From assembly GCA_000431215.1 (NCBI GenBank), contig HF985606.1:34045-41370 (forward strand): 7,326 nucleotides of DNA. The letters are read 5' to 3'. This DNA comes from Prevotella sp. CAG:1031. GTDB lineage: Bacteria > Bacteroidota > Bacteroidia > Bacteroidales > Muribaculaceae. The notes below the pieces were generated by a model. That model had not been told where the DNA came from and did no database searches. It worked only from the letters and a program-made list of their open reading frames with translations. Below are positions 1 through 5,087 of the stretch, one piece after another. Positions within the stretch are counted from its first letter, which is position 1, and each line of letters starts with the position of its first letter. The position numbers and the translations under genes are program-made.

Positions 1-1891
1 ATGCCTCCATATATAGATCGTTGACAAGGCTTTCGCTGACGTCGGCCGGAAGATTGATCGTCACCGAAATCGAGTGGTCGACCCACTTCTGGATCTTGCC
101 CTGCATTCTGACTTTTTCCATCCAGTCGACGTCGTTGGCAGTGGCTCCGGCGTAGGGGGAGCGGGCCACGAGGCTGTTGATCTCTTCCTGGGTGTAGTCA
201 TTTTTCACGGGAATGCCGTTGACATTCATCCAGTCGATGAAGCGCGGATGATAGACGATATACTCTTCGAAAGAGTCGCCTGATTCGTCGACATAGTCGA
301 CATGGACGTTGGGATCGCCGGGATTGACCTTGCGGCGCCGCTTGTAGACCGGCATGAACACAGGTTCGATGCCCGAGGTCGTGCGCGTCATAAGCGAGGT
401 TGTTCCGGTCGGGGCTATCGTCAGACAGGCGATATTGCGGCGTCCGTATTTCTTCATGTCTTCGTAGAGCTGCGGATCGGCTTCGGCCATGCGTCTGATG
501 AACGGGTTGTTCTTTTCGCGCTGGGCATCGAAAATCTTGAAGGCACCGCGCTCCTGAGCCATGGTCACCGACGAGCGGTAGGCGCCGAGGGCGAGTGTCT
601 GCTGAACCTTGACCGCGAAGTCTGTGGCTTCGGGGGTGCCGTATTTGAGGCCGAGGGCGGCGAGCATATCTCCTTCGCCGGTAATGCCGACTCCTGTGCG
701 GCGTCCGAGAAGCGTTTTGTTGAGAATCTTGTGCCAGAGTTCAAGTTCTGTATGTTTGACATCGGCGCTTTCAGGGTCGATCTGAATCTTTTCGATTATG
801 GCTTCGATTTTCTCCTGTTCGAGATCGATAATGTCGTCCATGATACGCTGGGCTTTTCCGGCGTGTTCCTTGAAGAGCTCGAAATCGAAGTATGCTTCGG
901 GAGTGAACGGATTTTTCACATAACTGAAAAGATTCACTGCCAGCAGGCGGCAGCTGTCGTAGGGGCAGAGAGGGATTTCGCCGCAGGGGTTGGTGGATAT
1001 AGTTCGGAAGCCGAGATCGTCGTAGCAGTCGGGGACACTTTCGCGGATTATTGTGTCCCAGAACAGAACGCCCGGTTCAGCGCTCTGCCAGGCGTTGTGG
1101 ACGATCTTGCTCCAGAGAGCCGCTGCGTCGATCTCTTTGACAATAGAGGGGTCGTCGGAGCTGACGGGATATTGCTGGCGGTAGGGACGGTTTTCCGACG
1201 CCGCTTTCATGAATTCGTCGTCGATACGGACGCTGACATTCGCGCCGGTGATTTTGCCTTCGGCCATCTTGGCGTCGATAAAGTCTTCGGCGTCAGGATG
1301 TTTGATAGAGGCCGAGAGCATCAGCGCACCGCGTCGGCCACCCTGGGCTACTTCGCGGGTCGAATTGCTGTAGCGCTCCATGAAGGGCACAAGGCCGGTC
1401 GAAGTCAGCGCCGAGTTGTGGACGGGCGTTCCTTTCGGACGCAGCGACGACAGGTCGTGGCCTACGCCGCCACGGCGTTTCATGAGCTGAACCTGCTCTT
1501 CGTCGATTTTGAAGATGGCGCCGTAAGAATCGGGTTCGTTATCGAGGCCGATGACGAAGCAGTTGCTCAGCGATACGGTCTGATAGGTGTTGCCGATGCC
1601 AGTCATGGGGCTGCCCTGAGGCACGATATAGCGGAATCCGTCGATAAGCTCGAACAGTTCGTCGTGGCTGAGCGGATTGGGATATTTGTTCTCGATTCGT
1701 GCGAGTTCTGCGGCGATGCGGTGGTGCATATCTGCCGGTGTTTTTTCGAAGATGTGGCCTTCGGAGTCGCGGAGGGCATACTTGCTGGCCCACACCCGCG
1801 CAGCGAGTGAGTCGCCGTTGAAGTATTCGAGCGATGCGTTGTTCGCTTCGTCGAATGTGTATGTCGGCCGCTGGGGTTGATTGTCGTTCAT
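1..1891 (-). CDS. nrdJ: Adenosylcobalamin-dependent (class II) ribonucleotide reductase, C-terminus cut off
   Basis: Reduces ribonucleotides to deoxyribonucleotides in the cytoplasm, using coenzyme B12 to generate the active-site thiyl radical, so it needs neither an oxygen-dependent radical subunit nor a glycyl-radical activase. Seen: an uninterrupted minus-strand frame of 630 residues from ATG 1891-1889 to the left edge. SLSNCFVIG carries the N-terminal redox Cys111. NPCGEIPL (301-308) carries Asn301, the radical Cys303 and Glu305. Cys314 in SCRLLAVNL fits the second redox Cys. APTGTTS (493-499) is the substrate phosphate loop, and SGIEPVF (506-512) is also typical. There is no room for an N-terminal ATP-cone domain before the catalytic fold. 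Family members are roughly 800 or more residues, so about a quarter, including the C-terminal Cys tail, is missing beyond the window. The start is the first Met of the frame and fits the homologue pattern. A long plus-strand open frame over the same DNA is its mirror and is not a gene. Class II assignment is firm; di- versus triphosphate preference cannot be read here. Confidence 0.95.
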   Translation of the reverse strand, partial: MNDNQPQRPTYTFDEANNASLEYFNGDSLAARVWASKYALRDSEGHIFEKTPADMHHRIAAELARIENKYPNPLSHDELFELIDGFRYIVPQGSPMTGIGNTYQTVSLSNCFVIGLDNEPDSYGAIFKIDEEQVQLMKRRGGVGHDLSSLRPKGTPVHNSALTSTGLVPFMERYSNSTREVAQGGRRGALMLSASIKHPDAEDFIDAKMAEGKITGANVSVRIDDEFMKAASENRPYRQQYPVSSDDPSIVKEIDAAALWSKIVHNAWQSAEPGVLFWDTIIRESVPDCYDDLGFRTISTNPCGEIPLCPYDSCRLLAVNLFSYVKNPFTPEAYFDFELFKEHAGKAQRIMDDIIDLEQEKIEAIIEKIQIDPESADVKHTELELWHKILNKTLLGRRTGVGITGEGDMLAALGLKYGTPEATDFAVKVQQTLALGAYRSSVTMAQERGAFKIFDAQREKNNPFIRRMAEADPQLYEDMKKYGRRNIACLTIAPTGTTSLMTRTTSGIEPVFMPVYKRRRKVNPGDPNVHVDYVDESGDSFEEYIVYHPRFIDWMNVNGIPVKNDYTQEEINSLVARSPYAGATANDVDWMEKVRMQGKIQKWVDHSISVTINLPADVSESLVNDLYMEA

Positions 1892-1933
1892 GAGTTAGAA
1901 TGGTGAATTATGAGTAAGTGAATTTTGACGACT

Positions 1934-1966
1934 GCAAAGTTGAGAATAATTCCTCGGTTTTGCAAT
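1934..1966 (-). promoter_or_regulatory. Candidate promoter of nrdJ
   Basis: Read on the minus strand, CAACTTTG (1941-1934) matches the Bacteroidetes -7 box TAnnTTTG at all but one specified base. ATTG (1966-1963) lies 21 bases upstream, where the -33 TTTG element is expected. This would start the transcript near 1928 and leave a leader of roughly 35-40 bases before the ATG. No clear Shine-Dalgarno sequence is present, which is normal for Bacteroidales. The match is inexact, and other weak matches exist further upstream (for example TTACTTTG, minus strand 2221-2214), so the assignment is tentative. Confidence 0.3.
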
Positions 1967-2128
1967 AGAGAAAATATTATTGTTGATAACTTTTTTCAAG
2001 TTGTCCGAAAAAATTATTTAATTCGCTGTAAAACAATGGTTTGATGTTTTTGATATTGACATGAAGTTTTCAAATTGAATAATGTCGCTAATATTCAGGC
2101 GGATAATTGTGCTTGTGCGCTAAAGATA

Positions 2129-2213
2129 GTTATTGTCGGGTTTCTGCCGTCAATAACCGGGTTATTGTCGACAATAATCCGGCAATAACTCGGTTTCTGC
2201 CGACAATAATGCC
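2129..2213. repeat. Cluster of degenerate ~32-bp repeats with nested palindromes
   Basis: GTTATTGTCG occurs at 2129-2138 and 2161-2170, and CGACAATAAT at 2169-2178 and 2201-2210. CAATAAC occurs at 2151-2157 and 2183-2189. All three pairs are offset by exactly 32 bases. GGTTTCTGCCG followed by T or A and then CAATAA recurs at 2139-2156 and 2192-2209. The centre is a perfect 16-base palindrome, TTATTGTCGACAATAA (2162-2177), which extends to 26 bases (2157-2182) through CCGG/CCGG arms with one G-T mismatch. The left copy can form its own hairpin: GTTATTG/CAATAAC plus CGG/CCG around a 7-base loop (2129-2157). Alternative pairings between copies are mutually exclusive. There is no U-run after any hairpin, so these are not simple terminators. 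They could be an operator array or an RNA leader structure; I do not recognise the motif. Confidence 0.75.
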
Positions 2214-2436
2214 ACAAAGTAAAGTAAATAAAAGAAAAGTAAATTAAAAGAAAACATTATTATGTCATCAACAACATCATCAGACGCGATGCGGTGAGGT
2301 TGAGGTGGTGGCAGAGAAGAAAAAATTTTTTCCGGTCAGTTCTTTTGTGACGCAAACCATCGCCTAAAAGCATACCTTTCAGGATTCTGAATATATAGAT
2401 AATGCGTAATCCCGCCGTTTCGGGTGCCCTTTGTGG

Positions 2437-2444
2437 TAACTTTG
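2437..2444 (+). promoter_or_regulatory. Candidate -7 box upstream of the nitroreductase leader hairpin
   Basis: TAACTTTG is an exact match to the Bacteroidetes primary-sigma -7 consensus TAnnTTTG. The -33 element is poor: the nearest candidate is GTTT at 2417-2420, with a spacing of only 16. If used, transcription would begin near 2450 and give a leader of about 80 bases that contains the hairpin at 2468-2487. An exact match of this short motif is expected by chance roughly once per several kb per strand, so position relative to the gene is the main support. Confidence 0.35.
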
Positions 2445-2467
2445 TTGACAGATCAGGCCCGATCCGG

Positions 2468-2494
2468 CCGGCAAAGGCCATTGCCGGAATTTTT
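2468..2494 (+). terminator. Intrinsic-terminator-like hairpin in the nitroreductase leader
   Basis: CCGGCAA (2468-2474) and TTGCCGG (2481-2487) form a perfect 7-bp stem around the loop AGGCCA. It is followed by AA and a T5 run (2490-2494), then ATTT. The U-tract lies only on the plus-strand side, so it would act on rightward transcription. No plus-strand gene lies upstream in the intergenic region, so it would stop either stray rightward transcripts or a leader starting near 2450. The stem is short for a strong terminator. The GGCC repeats just upstream (2455-2470) could offer a competing pairing, but that is inference. Confidence 0.4.
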
Positions 2495-2510
2495 ATTTGT
2501 ATTATCTTTA
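2480..2510 (+). promoter_or_regulatory. Candidate proximal promoter of the nitroreductase gene
   Basis: ATTG (2480-2483) and TATCTTTA (2503-2510) are separated by 19 bases. This is the spacing of Bacteroidetes -33/-7 elements, and the -7 box differs from TAnnTTTG only in its last base. The start would fall near 2517, leaving a leader of about 17 bases and placing the hairpin outside the message. It competes with the box at 2437 as the real promoter. Sequence alone does not decide between them. Confidence 0.35.
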
Positions 2511-2533
2511 CGCTCACTAAACACTAACCAGCC

Positions 2534-3277
2534 ATGAACGATTTTTTCATTAACCGTCGCAGTGTCAGAAACTATTCTAAGCGAGATGTCGACGACAAGA
2601 TGCTTCGCGAGATGCTTCGCGAGGCCGCCCAGGCCCCTACAACGGGAAATATGCAGCTCTACAGCGTTATCGTCACCCGTTCCGACGAAGGCAAGGCAGC
2701 TTTGGCTCCCGCCCATTTCGGCCAGCCGGCCGTTACCGGTGCGGCGGTTGTGCTGACATTCTGCGCCGATTTCAACAGGTTTGTGAAATGGTGTGAGGCG
2801 TCGGATGCCAAGCCCGGCTATGACAACTTTGAGATGTTTATGTGTGCTGTCCTCGACACAGTTATCGTGGCGCAGCAGTTTGTCACCATAGCCGAGATGC
2901 GCGGTCTCGGAACGTGCTATATGGGCACAACCACCTACAACGCGCCTCAGATCGGCGCGGCTCTGCAGTTGCCGAAACTTGTGGTTCCCGTTGTCACGGT
3001 CACTGTCGGTTGGCCTGATGGGGAAACAGCGGTTTCAGACCGCCTTCCGCTCGACAGTTTTGTGTTCGATGAAAAATATGTCGAGCGCACTCCCGGAGAG
3101 ATCCGCGCTTTCTTTGCCGAAAAAGAAGAGCGCGACGGCCATTTCGCCCGTGAGAACGGAAAGGAAACTCTCGCCCAGGTCTACACCGACATCCGCTACA
3201 CACGCGCCGACGCCGAGCATTTCTCGCGTGTCTATTGCGACTATATCGAACAGCAGGGATTCCGTTTCCCCGACTGA
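2534..3277 (+). CDS. NfsA-like FMN-dependent nitroreductase family protein
   Basis: A predicted soluble flavoprotein oxidoreductase of the nitroreductase superfamily. These are usually FMN homodimers that use NAD(P)H to reduce nitro compounds, quinones or flavins; the physiological substrate cannot be told from sequence. Seen in its 247 residues: the N-terminal FMN-phosphate motif RRSVRNY (8-14), APTTGNMQ (34-41) of the flavin pocket, a central helix with VIVAQQFVTIAEMRGLGTCYMG (ends near 131), TVGWPDGE (157-164) and the RLPLDSFVF segment (170-178). The last two are typical of the NfsA/Frp subgroup, as is the helical C-terminal extension. Length is normal for that subgroup. The start ATG at 2534 is 7 residues before the RRS motif, as in relatives. 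It is transcribed alone; its stop lies 8 bases from the stop of the converging gene. A tandem 12-base duplication (2600-2623) repeats MLRE. Family assignment is confident, the exact enzyme is not. Confidence 0.88.
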   Translation: MNDFFINRRSVRNYSKRDVDDKMLREMLREAAQAPTTGNMQLYSVIVTRSDEGKAALAPAHFGQPAVTGAAVVLTFCADFNRFVKWCEASDAKPGYDNFEMFMCAVLDTVIVAQQFVTIAEMRGLGTCYMGTTTYNAPQIGAALQLPKLVVPVVTVTVGWPDGETAVSDRLPLDSFVFDEKYVERTPGEIRAFFAEKEERDGHFARENGKETLAQVYTDIRYTRADAEHFSRVYCDYIEQQGFRFPD

Positions 3278-3285
3278 CGGTATGA

Positions 3286-4353
3286 TTATTCGGAAGGATT
3301 GTCGATGATGCGCAGCTGGGTGGCAACGCTTTCGTCGTGAATGGCGTTGAACACTGTTCTGAGAAACTTGTCGCTCAGTCCGAGGTTCGAGCCGCGTTTA
3401 CATCTGTCGGCGATCAAGTCGTTGAAGCGCGTGGCCTGAAGCACACTCATCGATTCACTGCGCTTATACTCGCCTATGTTGCGTGAGATTGCCATCCGTC
3501 GGGCCAGAATGTCGAGCAGTTCCGAGTCGACGGCGTCGATTTCAGCCCGAAGTTTCTCGAGATGGGGTGTCGGTTGCGAGCGCCGCCGGCCGATGACATT
3601 TCCGAGAATCTCTCCGAGCCGCTTCGGAGTTATCTGTTGGGCGGCGTCGCTGAGGGCCTCGTCGGGGTGGCAGTGGCTCTCGATGATAAGTCCGCTGAAG
3701 CCGGTGTCGAGAGCCTGACGCGCGAGCGGCTCGATAAGATCGCGGCGTCCGCCAACGTGGCTCGGGTCGTGGATTACCGGTAGTTCGGGGTACCTCACGC
3801 TGAGTTGAAGAGGTATTGTCCAGAGCGGGGCATTACGGTATTGCGAGGTGCCTCCGAATGTGCTGAATCCGCGGTGGACCGCGGCGATTCTTCTGATCCC
3901 GGCGCCGTAGATCCGCTCGATGGCTCCGGCCCACAGTTCGAGGTCGGGGCTGATCGGATTCTTTATCAGCACGGCCACGTCGGTGCCGCGCAGTGCATCG
4001 GCAATTTCCTGAACGGCAAACGGATTGCCGGATGTCCGGGCCCCGAGCCATAGAATGTCTATTCCGGCTCTGAGACATGCTTCGACGTGTGAGGCTGTCG
4101 CGACTTCGGTTGCCACCGGCAGTCCTGTTTCGGCCTTTGCCTGACGGAGCCATTCGAGAGCTTCCCCGCCATGGCCTTCGAAGCCTCCGGGGTGAGTGCG
4201 CGGCTTCCATACGCCGGCGCGGAAAGCCGTCACCGAAGGCAACAGGCTAAGCCGTCGTGCCGCCTCGAGCACCTGTTCGCGACTTTCGGCGCTGCACGGG
4301 CCGGCAATTACGAAAGGAGCGGCTTTTCCCGGAAAAATCGGCTTAACATCCAT
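3286..4353 (-). CDS. Bifunctional DAHP synthase / chorismate mutase (type II)
   Basis: The N-terminal domain condenses phosphoenolpyruvate with erythrose 4-phosphate to DAHP, the entry step of the shikimate pathway. The C-terminal AroQ domain converts chorismate to prephenate for Phe and Tyr. Seen in 355 residues: a type I-beta DAHP synthase barrel (about 10-250) with GPCSAES (18-24), RAGVWKPRT (45-53), KNPISPDLELW (131-141), HRGFS (160-164), HDPSHVGG (195-202) and ESHCHP (225-230). Likely metal ligands are Cys20, His199, Glu225 and Asp236. The chorismate mutase (about 263-350) keeps Arg269, Arg286, Lys297, Arg309, Ser342 and Gln346. These align with E. coli Arg11, Arg28, Lys39, Arg51, Ser84 and Gln88; Asp48 and Glu52 are replaced by Gln306 and Phe310. 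The Thermotoga-type N-terminal regulatory domain is absent. The same fusion is known in Bacteroidetes such as Porphyromonas gingivalis, where the mutase domain also mediates feedback inhibition. It follows the DUF1847 gene by 4 bases, so the two are one operon. Confidence 0.95.
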   Translation of the reverse strand: MDVKPIFPGKAAPFVIAGPCSAESREQVLEAARRLSLLPSVTAFRAGVWKPRTHPGGFEGHGGEALEWLRQAKAETGLPVATEVATASHVEACLRAGIDILWLGARTSGNPFAVQEIADALRGTDVAVLIKNPISPDLELWAGAIERIYGAGIRRIAAVHRGFSTFGGTSQYRNAPLWTIPLQLSVRYPELPVIHDPSHVGGRRDLIEPLARQALDTGFSGLIIESHCHPDEALSDAAQQITPKRLGEILGNVIGRRRSQPTPHLEKLRAEIDAVDSELLDILARRMAISRNIGEYKRSESMSVLQATRFNDLIADRCKRGSNLGLSDKFLRTVFNAIHDESVATQLRIIDNPSE

Positions 4354-4357
4354 TGGC

Positions 4358-4999
4358 TTATTCGAGAGGGTCGGTGAGCAGCGATGAGAAAGCCTCGTCG
4401 CGAAGGGCCGGAAGCGGATTGTGGCCGAGGGCGAAATCCTTGGCGACGAGCGTCGACACCGGCGCCTCGGAATGGCGGGCGAAAACTGCGTCGTGACCTA
4501 CGCACAGCCCCAATATAATATTGTATTCCGTTTTGTAGCCGTTGAGAATATCGGCCTGCATGATAGGATTGCACGATGTTATGTCGGGCGCTTTGTCGTT
4601 TTCGGGGGCGATACATAGGTCGGCCTGCTTGTTCAGTTTTCCAACACGGCAGTTGATTCCGAAAACCTCGAATCCGTTGACGCGCAGAATGCGGGCAAGC
4701 GTGCGTGCATCGCGCAGGAATGCGTAGCACGATGCTATGCCGACGCGCCTGACTTCCATACGGTGCATGAGCTTTATAAGCATCTCAAGGCGCGAAGACT
4801 GCTCACCTGTGACGCCGCGCTGGTCGACAGCGGCGAAAGAACGCATGATATGGCCGCTGACCGGGTCATCGACATAGGCCTTTACCGATGTTTCGCGTTT
4901 GTCGGCATGGCGCAGACTCTGGCAGAATTTCGGCAGCTCGCCGTCGACACGGTTGCAGGTCCTCACTGCACAGTCTGAACAGAATATCTCTTTTTCCAT
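4358..4999 (-). CDS. DUF1847 family Cys-rich protein, function unknown
   Basis: A 213-residue cytoplasmic protein with no signal peptide or membrane segment. The N-terminus has a metal-site-like Cys cluster (Cys7, Cys10, Cys15, Cys26, spacing C-x2-C-x4-C-x10-C). The body has the DUF1847 signatures: RRVGIASCYAF (about 84-94), VFGINCRVGKLNK (112-124), SCNPIMQADILN (142-153), NIILGLCVGHDAVF (160-173) and AKDFALGHNPLPAL (186-199). Further cysteines are 91, 117, 129, 143 and 166, nine in all. The conserved Cys residues suggest binding of zinc or an iron-sulfur cluster, but no activity is established. It is first in an operon with the DAHP synthase/chorismate mutase: TAA, 4 bases, then ATG. This hints at a link to aromatic amino acid supply or to sensing, which is only inference. 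The start at 4999 is favoured because the Cys cluster begins at residue 7 and a promoter -7 box lies just upstream. The family call rests on remembered motifs. Confidence 0.85.
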   Translation of the reverse strand: MEKEIFCSDCAVRTCNRVDGELPKFCQSLRHADKRETSVKAYVDDPVSGHIMRSFAAVDQRGVTGEQSSRLEMLIKLMHRMEVRRVGIASCYAFLRDARTLARILRVNGFEVFGINCRVGKLNKQADLCIAPENDKAPDITSCNPIMQADILNGYKTEYNIILGLCVGHDAVFARHSEAPVSTLVAKDFALGHNPLPALRDEAFSSLLTDPLE

Positions 5000-5030
5000 T
5001 TTTTAATACAGTTACCCTGTTTGTTGACGA

Positions 5031-5038
5031 CAAAGGTA
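5031..5038 (-). promoter_or_regulatory. -7 box of the DUF1847-DAHP synthase operon
   Basis: On the minus strand TACCTTTG is an exact match to the Bacteroidetes -7 consensus TAnnTTTG. Transcription would start near 5025 and leave a leader of about 25 bases before the ATG at 4999. The -33 position (around 5058-5062) has no TTTG; it overlaps the -7 box of the divergent dgt promoter. Confidence 0.55.
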
Positions 5039-5045
5039 TGAATTA

Positions 5046-5072
5046 ATCGCGAAAATTCGCTACATTTGCGAT
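5046..5072. promoter_or_regulatory. Dyad between divergent promoters, possible operator
   Basis: GCGAA (5049-5053) and TTCGC (5056-5060) form inverted arms around AA, midway between the two opposing -7 boxes. An outer pair, ATCGC (5046-5050) and GCGAT (5068-5072), forms a second inverted repeat that spans the dgt -7 box and shares bases with the inner arms. A bound regulator here could control both directions. The arms are short, so chance is possible, and no regulator gene is nearby. Confidence 0.3.
5061..5068 (+). promoter_or_regulatory. -7 box of the dgt-TPM operon
   Basis: TACATTTG is an exact match to TAnnTTTG. The expected transcript start, about 5-7 bases downstream, is near 5074. That falls at or after the ATG at 5073 and 13 or so bases before the ATG at 5088, which supports the later start codon for dgt. 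No good TTTG is seen at -33. Confidence 0.55.
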
Positions 5073-5087
5073 ATGGAATCCTATAAG

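Larger units (their letters stand above)
1892..2533. other. Long intergenic region between divergent nrdJ and nitroreductase genes
   Basis: About 640 bases with no convincing protein gene, tRNA or rRNA. The part nearest nrdJ (about 1900-2260) is clearly A+T-rich compared with the coding DNA, and 2211-2260 is almost pure purine/A on the plus strand. It contains the repeat cluster 2129-2213, a perfect A6T6 palindrome flanked by G and C (2319-2332), and a purine-rich G block (2294-2318). Two tiny ORFs overlap head to head: an 11-codon plus ORF rich in Ser and Thr (2262-2297) and a 37-codon minus ORF (2373-2260) with KKFF, LL, HH and MMLLM runs. Neither has a strong start signal, so neither is called as a gene. 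The segment nearest the nitroreductase carries promoter-like boxes and a terminator-like hairpin, listed separately. The gap is long for a Bacteroidales divergent promoter region. Confidence 0.7.

Noticed and set aside
302..1810. 502-codon plus-strand open frame
   Set aside because: It lies in the codon-mirror register of nrdJ (its first codon bases pair with nrdJ third bases), a known source of long false ORFs. Its translation has no recognisable domain, while the minus frame has all reductase motifs.
1980..1990. DnaA-box-like TGTTGATAA in A+T-rich DNA, suggesting an origin
   Set aside because: A single one-mismatch box, no cluster of boxes and no dnaA, gyrB or similar neighbours.
2129..2213. 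CRISPR-like array
   Set aside because: Copies are degenerate and contiguous with no unique spacers, and no cas genes are present.
1892..2240. NrdR box or cobalamin riboswitch before nrdJ
   Set aside because: I see no paired NrdR-type boxes and no B12-box-like conserved core; B12 riboswitches normally repress B12-independent isozymes, not the class II enzyme.
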